Of a DNA stretch of 64,000 nt, positions 30,736-39,185 are shown one piece after another; position 1 is the stretch's first letter; each line of letters begins with the position of its first letter. The notes below the pieces were generated by a model. It saw only the letters and a list, made by a program, of their open reading frames with translations, did no database searches and had not been told where the DNA came from. Made by a program: the position numbers and the translations under genes. Origin of the DNA: Bordetella genomosp. 13 (GTDB taxonomy: Bacteria; Pseudomonadota; Gammaproteobacteria; Burkholderiales; Burkholderiaceae_B). The stretch spans positions 4,836,001 through 4,900,000 of the forward strand of contig NZ_CP021111.1 of assembly GCF_002119665.1 (NCBI RefSeq), given 5' to 3'.

Positions 30736-31029
30736 TTACTCCATTTCTCCGACCATGCGCTTGGCCCGCTCGATGTCTCTGCGTTGCGTACGCTTGTCGC
30801 CCGCGCAAAGGAGGATGATCATGACATCGCGGTGGCGCTTGAAGTAGACCCGGTATCCTGGGCCATGGTGGACGCGCATTTCGAATACGCCGCCGCCGAC
30901 CGGTTCCACGTCACCAGCCAGTCCGGCGGCCAACCTTGCAAGGCGTGCGGCGATAGCGGTGCGCGCGCGAGTGTCGCGCAAGCGATGCATCCAATCTTTG
31001 AAAGTGTCGGTCTGCAGGAGTTCGGTCAT
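30736..31029 (-). CDS. RelE/HigB-like toxin (phage Gp49-like family)
   Basis: This is a 97-aa protein of the RelE/ParE superfamily (COG3657, the Gp49-like group), with FKDWMHRLRDTRARTAIAARL at the start and GPGYRVYFKRHRDVMIILLCAG in the core. Such toxins usually act as mRNA interferases. It is the first gene of a two-gene toxin-antitoxin operon between ppc and the IclR-controlled cluster. The ATG at 31029 gives the standard family N-terminus. Confidence 0.88.
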   Translation of the reverse strand: MTELLQTDTFKDWMHRLRDTRARTAIAARLARLAAGLAGDVEPVGGGVFEMRVHHGPGYRVYFKRHRDVMIILLCAGDKRTQRRDIERAKRMVGEME

Positions 31030-31040
31030 GCAGACCACAT

Positions 31041-31054
31041 TAGTTTATAGACTA
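31041..31054. promoter_or_regulatory. near-palindrome upstream of the toxin-antitoxin operon
   Basis: TAGTTTATAGACTA, symmetric at 12 of 14 positions, lies 12 bases before the toxin start. It overlaps the expected -10 area, and on the minus strand it also contains TATAAA. It is a good candidate for the autorepression operator of the toxin-antitoxin pair. Confidence 0.45.
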
Positions 31055-31165
31055 CTCCTTGTCTCCTACCAAAACTAGTAGTTGCGCCGGCGGAACGACC
31101 ATCGAATGGACACATTGCGGGTTGACTCTGTCCACCCACTGCAAAGCCAGTACCATCTGGATCGA

Positions 31166-31199
31166 ATTCTATATACGCACAAATGTTCGTATATAGAAC
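31166..31199. promoter_or_regulatory. paired IclR-type operator boxes before the hydroxyacyl-CoA dehydrogenase operon
   Basis: Two 15-bp half-symmetric boxes, ATTCTATATACGCAC (31166-31180) and GTTCGTATATAGAAC (31185-31199), have centres 19 bases apart. Together they contain an 11-bp perfect inverted repeat (31167-31177 with 31188-31198). The second box matches one upstream of the CoA-transferase operon at 13 of 15 positions. This points to shared control by the IclR regulator at 33099-33881. Confidence 0.6.
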
Positions 31200-31295
31200 A
31201 AAAAGACTTTCTGGCTCGACGCACAGAAACGCCCGGACGAGACACCCGCTGCCTGCACGGCCGCGTTCGCTGGCACGAGCCTCTGCGAGCAACTC

Positions 31296-32228
31296 ATGGA
31301 TCAATCCTTAAGCCATATCGCCGTCATCGGCGCCGGCGGCATGGGCAGCGGCATCGCCGCCCTGTTCGCGGCGCGCGGGCTGGATGTCACACTGATCGAC
31401 CCGGTGGACGGCGCGCTGGAACGCGCGGCGGCGGCCATCGAGCGCCAGCTGCGAGTCCTGGCGCCGGACGCGGTGGCGCAAGCGTGGGCCCGCATCCAGG
31501 AGTCGACCACGCTTCAGGCCGCCGCTGGCGCCGATCTCGCCATCGAGGCCGTGCCCGAGAAGCTGGACCTGAAGCGCCAGATCTTCACGGAGCTGGACGG
31601 CATCTGCCCGCCCTCCACCCTGTTCGCCACCAACACATCCGGCCTGTCGATCAACGCCATCGCCCAGGCCGTCGCGCGCCGCGACCGCTTCGTCGGCACG
31701 CACTTCTTCACGCCGGCCGACGTGATTCCGCTGGTCGAGGTCGTGCGCAACGACGCCACCTCGGATGAAACGGTGGCGCGCATCATGGAGGCGCTGCGAC
31801 GCGTCGGCAAACGGCCGGTGCTGGTCCAGCGCGACATTCCCGGTTTCATCGCCAACCGCATCCAGCATGCGCTGGCGCGCGAAGCCATCTCGCTGTTGGA
31901 AAGCGGCGTGGCCAGCGCCGAAGACATCGACGAAGTGGTGAAGTGGAGCCTGGGCATACGCCTGGCCCTGTCGGGCCCGCTGGAGCAGCGCGACATCAAC
32001 GGCCTGGACGTGCACTGCGCTATCGCCGAATACCTGTATGCCGACCTGGAAAACCGCACCACGCCCTCCGACCTGCTGCGCGGCAAGGTGCGCGACGGCG
32101 AACTGGGCGCCAAGAGCGGCCAGGGCTTCTACGCGTGGAGCCCCGAACGCCGCGAACACGTGCTGCGCGACAAGAGCGCCGCGCTGGCGGAGCTGGTGGA
32201 ATGGCTCAATCGCCGCGCGGACTCTTGA
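31296..32228 (+). CDS. 3-hydroxyacyl-CoA dehydrogenase, NAD-dependent
   Basis: This 310-aa enzyme oxidises L-3-hydroxyacyl-CoA to 3-oxoacyl-CoA. The NAD-binding motif GAGGMGSGIAALFAARG is at about 12-28, followed by the family signature FATNTSGLSINAIA and the catalytic-His region VGTHFFTPADVIPLVEV. A C-terminal helical domain completes the fold. It belongs to a two-gene operon with an SDR, behind the paired IclR boxes. With the CoA-transferase on the other side of IclR it suggests a CoA-dependent catabolic route, but no thiolase is present in the window. Confidence 0.87.
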   Translation: MDQSLSHIAVIGAGGMGSGIAALFAARGLDVTLIDPVDGALERAAAAIERQLRVLAPDAVAQAWARIQESTTLQAAAGADLAIEAVPEKLDLKRQIFTELDGICPPSTLFATNTSGLSINAIAQAVARRDRFVGTHFFTPADVIPLVEVVRNDATSDETVARIMEALRRVGKRPVLVQRDIPGFIANRIQHALAREAISLLESGVASAEDIDEVVKWSLGIRLALSGPLEQRDINGLDVHCAIAEYLYADLENRTTPSDLLRGKVRDGELGAKSGQGFYAWSPERREHVLRDKSAALAELVEWLNRRADS

Positions 32229-32273
32229 TGCCGCACCCGCACCGACTCCATAGAACCGCCTGAAGCCCCGCCC

Positions 32274-33026
32274 ATGACCACCGCCCCCGCAGACCCATCC
32301 AGCAAGCCCACCGCCTACCTGGTCACCGGCGCCAGCGCGGGCATCGGCGCCGCCATCGCGCGCGCCCTGCTCGATGCGGGCCACCGCGTGATCAACATCG
32401 ACTACCGGCTGCCCGACGATGCGCCCGAAGGACTGATATCGATCCAGGCCGACCTGACCGATCCCGCGCAGGCGGAGGCCGCGGCGCGCCGGGCGGTGGA
32501 ATCGCACGCCATCATCGGATTGGTGAACAACGCCGGCGCCACGTGCCCCGGCACGGCGGATACGGCCACGCTGGCCGACCTGGACTACGTGGTCAACCTG
32601 CACCTGCGCACCGCGCTGATCCTGGTGCAGGCCGTGCTGCCCGACATGCGGCGCGCGGGCTACGGCCGCATCGTCAACATGGCTTCGCGCGCGGCGCTGG
32701 GCAAGCCCGAGCGCGTGGTGTATTCGGCTACCAAGGCCGGCCTCATCGGCATGACCCGCACGCTGGCGATGGAACTGGGCGGCGACGGCATCACCGTCAA
32801 CGCCATCGGTCCCGGCCCGATCGCCACCGAGCTCTTCATGAAGAGCAACCCCGAGGGCGCGCCGCGCACCCAACGCATCATCGACAGCCTGCTGGTCAAG
32901 CGCCTGGGCACGCCCGAAGACGTGGCGCGCGCCGCCATGTTCTTCCTCTCTCCGGACAACGGTTTCGTCACGGGCCAGGTGCTGTATGTGTGCGGCGGCA
33001 CCTCGCTGGGCGCCGCACCGATCTGA
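32274..33026 (+). CDS. short-chain dehydrogenase/reductase
   Basis: This is a 250-aa classical SDR: TGASAGIG cofactor motif at about 18-25, NNAG at about 83, and Ser-Tyr-Lys triad residues in [19 protein letters not shown]. The C-terminus [11 protein letters not shown] closely matches the SDR at 46549-47274, including the SRAALGK segment, so the two are paralogues serving different IclR-linked clusters. The substrate is unknown. It lies 45 bases after the hydroxyacyl-CoA dehydrogenase gene. Confidence 0.87.
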   Translation: MTTAPADPSSKPTAYLVTGASAGIGAAIARALLDAGHRVINIDYRLPDDAPEGLISIQADLTDPAQAEAAARRAVESHAIIGLVNNAGATCPGTADTATLADLDYVVNLHLRTALILVQAVLPDMRRAGYGRIVNMASRAALGKPERVVYSATKAGLIGMTRTLAMELGGDGITVNAIGPGPIATELFMKSNPEGAPRTQRIIDSLLVKRLGTPEDVARAAMFFLSPDNGFVTGQVLYVCGGTSLGAAPI

Positions 33027-33098
33027 ACAAAGATGGCATCGACGCGTCCGCCCCGCCGACCCGGGTCCCTTGCAAAGGGACGCGGATGGCGCGCGCGT

Positions 33099-33881
33099 TC
33101 AGCGGCGCCGCAGCGCCTGGTTGATCTGCCCGGCCGCATGGCGCAAGGGCGGCAGGAACGCATCCAGCATCTGCTCGCGCGAGTAGCGGTTGGCATGGCC
33201 GCTGACGTTCATCGCGCCGATCACGCGGCCGCCGCGGTCGACGATGGGCACGGCTACCGACTGCAGGCCGGGCTCGAGCTCCTGCACCACGCACGCATAG
33301 CCCTCGTCCCGCACGCCGGCCAGCACGCGCTTCAACTCGGCGCGGTCGGTGATGGTGGCGGGCGTATAGGCCTCGATGCGGCTGGCGGCCAGCAGGCCGT
33401 CCTGCTCGCGTTCGGACAGGCCCGCCAGCAGCACGCGGCCCATCGAAGTGACCCAGGCGGGCAGCCTGCTGCCCACCGCCAGGTTGATGGTCATCACCTT
33501 GTGCGTGGACAGGCGCAGGATGTAGACGATGTCGGCGCCGTCCAGCACGGACACCGAACACGATTCGCGCGTCGCCTCGGCCACTTCCTCCATGTAGGGC
33601 AGCGCCAGGTCCCACAGCGGCGTGGCCGACAGATAGGCATAGCCCAGTTCGAGGATGCGCGGCGTGAGCGCGAAGCGGCGCTCGTCCTGCTCGACGTAGC
33701 CCAGCTGCGCCAGCGTCAGCAGGATGCGCCGCGCACCGGCACGCGTCAGGCCGGTGGCCGCGGCCACCTCGGACAGCGTCATGCGCGGCCGCTGCGGACC
33801 GAAGGCGCGTATCACCGACAGGCCGCGCGCGAACGACTGCACATAGCTGTCGCTGGGCGGCGGAATGGCGTTTTCCACCAT
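33099..33881 (-). CDS. IclR family regulator, PcaR/PobR subgroup
   Basis: This is a 260-aa regulator with an N-terminal winged helix (about 12-75: SFARGLSVIRAFGPQRPRMTL and TGLTRAGARRILLTL) and a C-terminal IclR effector domain. The sequence is typical of the PcaR/PcaU/PobR group that controls beta-ketoadipate and protocatechuate genes. AGGAG precedes the ATG at 33881. It is divergent from a pcaIJ-like CoA-transferase operon, with paired palindromic boxes between them, and the same boxes precede the hydroxyacyl-CoA dehydrogenase operon. Confidence 0.9.
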   Translation of the reverse strand: MVENAIPPPSDSYVQSFARGLSVIRAFGPQRPRMTLSEVAAATGLTRAGARRILLTLAQLGYVEQDERRFALTPRILELGYAYLSATPLWDLALPYMEEVAEATRESCSVSVLDGADIVYILRLSTHKVMTINLAVGSRLPAWVTSMGRVLLAGLSEREQDGLLAASRIEAYTPATITDRAELKRVLAGVRDEGYACVVQELEPGLQSVAVPIVDRGGRVIGAMNVSGHANRYSREQMLDAFLPPLRHAAGQINQALRRR

Positions 33882-33957
33882 GAAGACTCCTGCGACGGGA
33901 CGCGGACGCGCAGACGGGTCGCCCGCGTTCGCCCGGCCTTACCGGCCAAGAAAAGAT

Positions 33958-33991
33958 GTTCTATGAAAGAACGGATGTTCGACTATAGAAC
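33958..33991. promoter_or_regulatory. paired IclR-type operator boxes between iclR and the CoA-transferase operon
   Basis: Two 15-bp boxes, GTTCTATGAAAGAAC (33958-33972) and GTTCGACTATAGAAC (33977-33991), have centres 19 bases apart, exactly as in the pair at 31166-31199. They lie 36-70 bases before the CoA-transferase start and 76-110 bases before the divergent iclR start, which suits control of both. Confidence 0.6.
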
Positions 33992-34027
33992 GGAAATCAT
34001 CACACCTTCCTCAAACCCGAGACACCC

Positions 34028-34717
34028 ATGATCTCCAAAATCGTATCCAGTGCCGCCGCCGCCCTGGCGGACGTGCCCGATGGCGCAACCGTGCTCATCG
34101 GCGGTTTCGGCACCGCAGGCCAGCCCATGGAACTGATCGACGCCCTGCTCGAACAGGGCGCCAAGGACCTGGTCATCGTCAACAACAACGCCGGCAACGG
34201 CACCACCGGCCTGGCCGCCCTGCTGGCCGCCAACCGCGTGCGCAAGATCATCTGCTCGTTCCCGCGACAGTCCGATTCGCAGGTCTTCGACGGCCTGTAT
34301 CGCAGCGGCAAGATCGAGCTCGAACTCGTGCCGCAAGGCAACCTGGCCGAGCGCATCCGCGCCGCCGGAGCGGGCATCGGCGCGTTCTTCACGCCCACCG
34401 GCTACGGCACGCCGCTGGCCGAAGGCAAGGAAACACGCGAGATCAACGGCCGCCACTACGTGCTCGAATATCCCCTGCACGCCGACTACGCGCTGATCAA
34501 GGCCGAGCGCGGCGACCGCTGGGGCAACCTGACGTACCGCAAGACGGCGCGCAACTTCGGCCCCATCATGGCCAGCGCCGCGCGCGTGGCCGTGGCGCAG
34601 GTGCGCCAGATCGTGGAACTGGGCGAGCTCGATCCCGAGGCGGTGGTCACCCCCGGCATCTTCGTCCAGCGTGTCGTACAGATCGATGCCCCCCGCGGGC
34701 CCCAGGAGCAGCAATGA
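34028..34717 (+). CDS. pcaI: 3-oxoadipate/3-oxoacid CoA-transferase subunit A
   Basis: This 229-aa alpha subunit of a succinyl-CoA-dependent CoA-transferase carries the glycine-rich motif VLIGGFGTAGQPMELIDALL and FFTPTGYGTPLAEGKE, as in PcaI/ScoA proteins. It activates a 3-oxo acid (3-oxoadipate in the PcaIJ case) with CoA from succinyl-CoA. The PcaR-type regulator beside it favours the pca assignment. A different 3-oxoacid is possible because pcaF and the other pca genes are absent here. Confidence 0.85.
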   Translation: MISKIVSSAAAALADVPDGATVLIGGFGTAGQPMELIDALLEQGAKDLVIVNNNAGNGTTGLAALLAANRVRKIICSFPRQSDSQVFDGLYRSGKIELELVPQGNLAERIRAAGAGIGAFFTPTGYGTPLAEGKETREINGRHYVLEYPLHADYALIKAERGDRWGNLTYRKTARNFGPIMASAARVAVAQVRQIVELGELDPEAVVTPGIFVQRVVQIDAPRGPQEQQ

Positions 34718-35358
34718 GCAACCGACTGACCCGCGACCAGATCGCCGCCCGCGTCGCGCAGGACATCCCCGAAGGCGCCTACGTCAACCTGGGCATCGGC
34801 CTGCCCACGCTGGTGGCCAACCACCTGCCCGCCGGCCGCGAAGTCATTCTGCATACCGAGAACGGCATGCTGGGCATGGGCCCCGCGCCGGCCAAGGGCG
34901 AGGAAGACTACGACCTGATCAACGCCGGCAAGCAGCCCGTGACCGAGCTGCCGGGCTGCTCGTTCTTCCATCATGCCGACTCGTTCGCCATGATGCGGGG
35001 CGGTCATCTCGACATCTGCGTGCTGGGCGCGTTCCAGGTTTCCCGCCATGGCGACCTGGCGAACTGGCATACCGGCGCCCCGGACGCCATCCCCGCGGTC
35101 GGCGGCGCCATGGACCTGGCCATCGGCGCCAAGGACGTGTTCGTGATGATGGAACTGACCACGCGCGAAGGCCACAGCAAGCTGGTCGAGGCATGCACGT
35201 ATCCGCTGACCGGCGTGCGCTGCGTGTCGCGCGTCTACACCGACCTGGCCGTGTTCGACCTGCGCGGCGGCGAGATCACCGTGACCGACTTGTTCGGCGA
35301 CGCCACGCCCGAAAGCCTGCTGGCCCTGACCGGCTTGCCGCTGAAGTTCGCAAGCTGA
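34714..35358 (+). CDS. pcaJ: 3-oxoadipate/3-oxoacid CoA-transferase subunit B
   Basis: This 214-aa beta subunit contains the catalytic glutamate in HTENGMLGMG (about residue 50), where the glutamyl-CoA thioester forms. GIGLPTLVANHLP and GGAMDLAIGAKDVFVMMEL are further hallmarks. Its start overlaps the subunit A stop by 4 bases with AGGAG just upstream, as expected for equal production of both chains. Confidence 0.87.
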   Translation: MSNRLTRDQIAARVAQDIPEGAYVNLGIGLPTLVANHLPAGREVILHTENGMLGMGPAPAKGEEDYDLINAGKQPVTELPGCSFFHHADSFAMMRGGHLDICVLGAFQVSRHGDLANWHTGAPDAIPAVGGAMDLAIGAKDVFVMMELTTREGHSKLVEACTYPLTGVRCVSRVYTDLAVFDLRGGEITVTDLFGDATPESLLALTGLPLKFAS

Positions 35359-35365
35359 CGCGCGG

Positions 35366-35459
35366 GCGCGGCGCCGGCGGACGAGTAAACAAAGCGAAAC
35401 CACCTCTCGCGGCGATGTAACACCCGTCCGCTTAATGTGTGAGGCGTCCGGCGCCGCGC
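35366..35459. repeat. long-range inverted repeat after pcaJ
   Basis: A GC-rich arm at 35366-35383 pairs with 35445-35459 (15 pairs with a 2-base bulge), enclosing about 60 bases. It spans the gap between the CoA-transferase operon and the FxLYD gene. It could end the upstream transcript or fold in the leader of the next gene; no T-run is present. Confidence 0.35.
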
Positions 35460-35478
35460 GCCGCTATCGGAGATGTCC

Positions 35479-35814
35479 ATGAAACTGCGATTCGCCGCCC
35501 TGATGCTTGCCCTGGCCGCCGGCGCGGCCGCCGCCCAGAGCCTGCCCTACGGCGTCACGGTGGGCAACCTGCACGCCGTCCGCGACACCACCATGGGGCA
35601 GACCACCATCACCGGCACGGTCACCAATCACGGCAAGACGCTGCTGCCGTCGCCCTCGGTGGTGTTCGCCCTGTACGACGCCAATGGCGCCGAGATCGGC
35701 CGCGTGTCCGAGCGCTCGCCACAGGCGCTGCCTCCGGGCGCGTCCTGGGAAGTGCGCGCGATCACGCCGCACACGTTCACGCGCTTCACCGCGATCGACG
35801 TCAAGGCGGAGTAG
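35479..35814 (+). CDS. FxLYD domain secreted protein
   Basis: This is a 111-aa protein with a Sec signal peptide (cleavage after AAAQ, about residue 20) followed by a small beta-sandwich of the FxLYD type (TTITGTVTNHGKTLL, then VVFALYDANGAEIGRV). FxLYD proteins are exported and of unclear role. The second ATG at 35479 is chosen because the GGAG motif is 7 bases from it and too close to the first ATG at 35473. Confidence 0.75.
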   Translation: MKLRFAALMLALAAGAAAAQSLPYGVTVGNLHAVRDTTMGQTTITGTVTNHGKTLLPSPSVVFALYDANGAEIGRVSERSPQALPPGASWEVRAITPHTFTRFTAIDVKAE

Positions 35815-35999
35815 GGCCGAAGCCCGTCGCATGCCCGGCATGCTGTCTGCCGGCTGAAAGATCCAGAAGGCAAGCGTCAGGCCGATATGGGAAAATCCTG
35901 GACCGGCCGACGCATTGCCCGGAACGTGCCCCGGGTCGGCCCGGCCTTGCCGAACTCCGTCCGCAGCGGCCCCGCGCGATCGCATACAGGAAAGACATC

Positions 36000-36656
36000 A
36001 TGTTCCCCAAACGACTTACCGAAGGCTACCAGGCGTTCCTGCAAGGCCGCTTCCCCAACGAACGCAGCCGCTATCAGGCCCTGGGCGAAACCGGCCAAAG
36101 CCCCGAGATCCTCGTCATCGGCTGCTGCGACTCGCGCGTGTCGCCCGAGGTCATTTTCGACGCCGGCCCCGGCGAGCTCTTCGTGATCCGCAACGTGGCC
36201 AACCTGGTGCCGCCCTGTGAAACCGACTCCGAGTCCTCGTACCACGGCACCAGCGCGGCCATCGAGTTCGCGGTCAACGGCCTGAAAGTCAAACACATCG
36301 TGGTGCTGGGCCATGCTTCGTGCGGCGGCATCCGTTCCTTCTACGACGACGCCGAGCCGCTGTCCAAGCTCGACTTCATCGGCAAGTGGATGTCGCAGAT
36401 CAGCCCGGTCGCCGAACGCCTGGGCCCGTCCACCGGCGATCGCGACGCCGACCTCAAGCGCCTGGAACTGGCGGTCATCGAGCAAAGCCTGTCGAACCTG
36501 CTGACCTTCCCGTCGATCCGCCGCCGCGTGGACGCGGGCGAGCTGCAGCTGCATGGTTCGTACTTCGGCGTGGCCACGGGCGTGCTGTTCGTCCGCGACC
36601 CGGCCACGAAGCAGTTCGCGCCCTGCGTGGAAAATCCCACGGCGCTGAAAAGCTGA
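36000..36656 (+). CDS. beta-carbonic anhydrase
   Basis: This 218-aa zinc enzyme interconverts CO2 and bicarbonate. Zinc ligands are seen in IGCCDSRVSPE and LGHASCGGIRSF (Cys, then His and Cys). The Asp/Arg dyad is in CCDSRV, and the length fits the Can/CynT family. AGGAAAG precedes the ATG at 36000. It is monocistronic, followed by a hairpin at 36662. Confidence 0.93.
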   Translation: MFPKRLTEGYQAFLQGRFPNERSRYQALGETGQSPEILVIGCCDSRVSPEVIFDAGPGELFVIRNVANLVPPCETDSESSYHGTSAAIEFAVNGLKVKHIVVLGHASCGGIRSFYDDAEPLSKLDFIGKWMSQISPVAERLGPSTGDRDADLKRLELAVIEQSLSNLLTFPSIRRRVDAGELQLHGSYFGVATGVLFVRDPATKQFAPCVENPTALKS

Positions 36657-36661
36657 GAAGT

Positions 36662-36683
36662 GCCCGCGCGCAGGCGCGCGGGC
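36662..36683. terminator. hairpin after the carbonic anhydrase gene
   Basis: A 10-bp inverted repeat (36662-36671 with 36674-36683) starts 5 bases after the stop. No T-run follows directly; a T-rich stretch comes about 20 bases later. It is probably a transcript end or pause structure. Confidence 0.4.
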
Positions 36684-36710
36684 GGTCCGCACCGGACGGC
36701 CGCTTCTTTT

Positions 36711-36731
36711 CTTATAACCAAAAAGACTTAG
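36711..36731 (+). promoter_or_regulatory. candidate CysB-type activator region before cysI
   Basis: An AT-rich island (CTTATAACCAAAAAGACTTA and flanking bases) stands out in the GC-rich leader about 125 bases before cysI. LysR-type CysB sites before sulfite reductase genes are similarly AT-rich. The assignment rests on position and composition only. Confidence 0.3.
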
Positions 36732-36856
36732 ACCGGCCGCACATTCGGCTGCTACGGTTATGAACAACCATGGCCGAGCCACGACTCGCGCGGCCCGTCG
36801 GCAGGAATGCAGCCTCTCCCGCCCGACACCCCACTCCAAGGCATCAAGCAACCATC

Positions 36857-38593
36857 ATGTATGTGTACGATCCGATCGACCAGCAACTGGTCGACGAGCG
36901 TGTCGCGCAGTTCACGGACCAGACACGCCGCTTCCTCGACGGGCAACTGACCGAAGACGAATTCCGCGTGCTGCGCCTGCAGAACGGCCTGTACGTACAG
37001 CGTCACGCGCCCATGCTGCGCGTGGCCATTCCGTACGGCCTGCTGGCCGCGCGGCAGCTGCGCACGCTGGCGCACGTGGCCCGCACGTGGGATCGCGGCT
37101 ACGGCCACTTCTCCACCCGCCAGAACATGCAGTTCAACTGGCCGCGCCTGGAAGACGTTCCCACCATCCTGGCCGAACTGGCCAAGGTGCAGATGCACGC
37201 CATCCAGACCAGCGGCAACTGCATCCGCAACACCACCACCGACCACTTCGCCGGCATCGCGCCCGATGAACTGATCAACCCGCTGGTGTGGTGCGAGATC
37301 ATCCGCCAGTGGTCCACGCTGCACCCCGAGTTCGCCTTCCTGCCGCGCAAGTTCAAGATCGCGGTCAGCGGCGCCGTCGAAGACCGCGCCGCCGTGGGCG
37401 TGCACGACATCGGCCTGCAGGCGGTCGAGCGCGACGGCAAGCTGGGCTTTCGCGTCTGGATCGGCGGCGGCCTGGGCCGCACGCCCATGGTCGGCCACCT
37501 GATCAACCCGTTCGTCGAATGGCAGCACCTGCTGACCTACCTGCAGGCCGCGCTGCGCGTGTACAACCTGCACGGCCGCCGCGACAACAAGTACAAGGCC
37601 CGCATCAAGATCCTGGTGAAAGACCTGACGCCCGAGGTGTATGCGCAGCAGGTCGACGAAGAATGGCAGCGCATCAAGGACGGCCCCGACACGCTGACGC
37701 AGGCGTTCGTGGACACCATCGCCAGCCGCTTCACGTGGCCGAAGTACGACGCGCAGGCCGCTTACGAGCACGACCCCACCGCCGAGCTGGCCGCCGCCAA
37801 CCCGGCCTTCGCGCACTGGCTGCGCCGCAACGTGCACGCGCACAAGGTCGCGGGCTACGCGGCCGTCACCGTGTCGCTGAAGGCCACCGGCGTGCCGCCG
37901 GGCGACATCACGGCCGACCAGATGGACGCCGTGGCCGACCTGTCGGAACGCTACGGCTTCGGCGAGCTGCGCGTCTCGCACGAGCAGAACCTGATCCTGG
38001 CCGACGTGCGCCGCTCGCAGCTGCACGACCTGTGGCAAGAGCTGCGCGCGCTGAACCTGGCCACCGCCAACATCGGCCTGCTGACCAACATCATCTCCTG
38101 TCCCGGCGGCGACTTCTGCGCCCTGGCCAACGCGGTCTCCATCCCCGTGGCCGAAGCCATCCAGCGCCGCTTCGACAATCTCGACTACCTGTTCGAGATC
38201 GGCGAACTCGACCTGAACATCTCGGGCTGCATCAACGCCTGCGGCCACCATCACGTGGGCCACATCGGCATCCTGGGCGTGGATAAGGCCGGTGAAGAGT
38301 GGTATCAGGTCACCATCGGCGGACGCCAGAACGGCGCGGCCAAGCCCCTGCCCGACATCGAATCGACGCGCGGCGGCGGCGCGGCCATCGGCCGCATCAT
38401 CGGCCCCTCGTTCGCGCGCGACACCGTGCCGCTGGTCGTGGACCGGCTGATCCGCACCTACCTCGACCTGCGCGACAGCGATGCAGAGCGCTTCATCGAC
38501 GTGGTGGACCGCGTGGGCATCGACCCCTTCAAGAAAGACGTGTACGCCGATCCCGCGGTGGTCGAGCCCAAGACGGAGGCCGCACATGCCTGA
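36857..38593 (+). CDS. cysI: sulfite/nitrite reductase, siroheme and [4Fe-4S] (hemoprotein type)
   Basis: This 578-aa assimilatory reductase has two ferredoxin-like half domains and two catalytic domains. The cluster/siroheme cysteines are in SCPGGDFC (about 415) and NISGCINACGHHH (about 455). The motif TRQNMQFNWPRLEDVP is typical. It reduces sulfite to sulfide; some relatives reduce nitrite. The partner DUF934 gene overlaps its end by 8 bases, the usual arrangement for sulfur assimilation in betaproteobacteria. Confidence 0.9.
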   Translation: MYVYDPIDQQLVDERVAQFTDQTRRFLDGQLTEDEFRVLRLQNGLYVQRHAPMLRVAIPYGLLAARQLRTLAHVARTWDRGYGHFSTRQNMQFNWPRLEDVPTILAELAKVQMHAIQTSGNCIRNTTTDHFAGIAPDELINPLVWCEIIRQWSTLHPEFAFLPRKFKIAVSGAVEDRAAVGVHDIGLQAVERDGKLGFRVWIGGGLGRTPMVGHLINPFVEWQHLLTYLQAALRVYNLHGRRDNKYKARIKILVKDLTPEVYAQQVDEEWQRIKDGPDTLTQAFVDTIASRFTWPKYDAQAAYEHDPTAELAAANPAFAHWLRRNVHAHKVAGYAAVTVSLKATGVPPGDITADQMDAVADLSERYGFGELRVSHEQNLILADVRRSQLHDLWQELRALNLATANIGLLTNIISCPGGDFCALANAVSIPVAEAIQRRFDNLDYLFEIGELDLNISGCINACGHHHVGHIGILGVDKAGEEWYQVTIGGRQNGAAKPLPDIESTRGGGAAIGRIIGPSFARDTVPLVVDRLIRTYLDLRDSDAERFIDVVDRVGIDPFKKDVYADPAVVEPKTEAAHA

Positions 38594-39122
38594 GGCCGCC
38601 GTTACGCAGGACACCGCCGTGCCGCATCTCATCCGCAATGGCCAGTTGCAGGCCGACACGTGGCGCGTCCACGCGCCCGCCGAGCCCGACGCCACCCCCG
38701 ATGCCACGCCGGCCGACGAACCGGGCTGGATCGTGCCGCTGGCCACCTGGAAGGCCGCGCAGACGGCGCTGCGCGCCCGCGCCAACCCCGTCGGCGTGCT
38801 GCTGCCGCCGGATGCGAACCTGGCCGACCTGGCCGGGGATGGCGACACGCTGGACACGACCGGCATCGCCCTCATCGCCATCGACTTCCCTGCCTACACC
38901 GACGGCCGCGGCTATTCGCTGGCACAGCTGCTGCGCAAGCGCTACGGCTATGCGGGCGAACTGCGCGCGGTGGGCGACGTGATGATCGACACCATCCATT
39001 ACCAGGCGCGCGTGGGCTTCGACAGCTTCCTCGTCAAGCCGGGGCATGATCCGCAGAAGGCGCTGGCCGCGTTCAAGACCTTCAGCGTGCACTACCAGAA
39101 GACGTATCTGGTGCCGGCCTGA
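38586..39122 (+). CDS. DUF934 family protein, sulfite reductase-associated
   Basis: This is a 178-aa protein of the DUF934 family, which almost always follows cysI in beta- and gammaproteobacteria and is thought to help sulfite reduction. The core FPAYTDGRGYSLAQLLRKRY and the tail FSVHYQKTYLVPA are characteristic. Its start lies within the last codons of cysI, so the two are translationally coupled. No enzyme motif is evident. Confidence 0.87.
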   Translation: MPEAAVTQDTAVPHLIRNGQLQADTWRVHAPAEPDATPDATPADEPGWIVPLATWKAAQTALRARANPVGVLLPPDANLADLAGDGDTLDTTGIALIAIDFPAYTDGRGYSLAQLLRKRYGYAGELRAVGDVMIDTIHYQARVGFDSFLVKPGHDPQKALAAFKTFSVHYQKTYLVPA

Positions 39123-39185
39123 GGCCATGCCGCCGGGGCTTGCGGGCGGCGGGGCGCGTCTTGCGCCCGCTGCCGCCCCCCTCGC

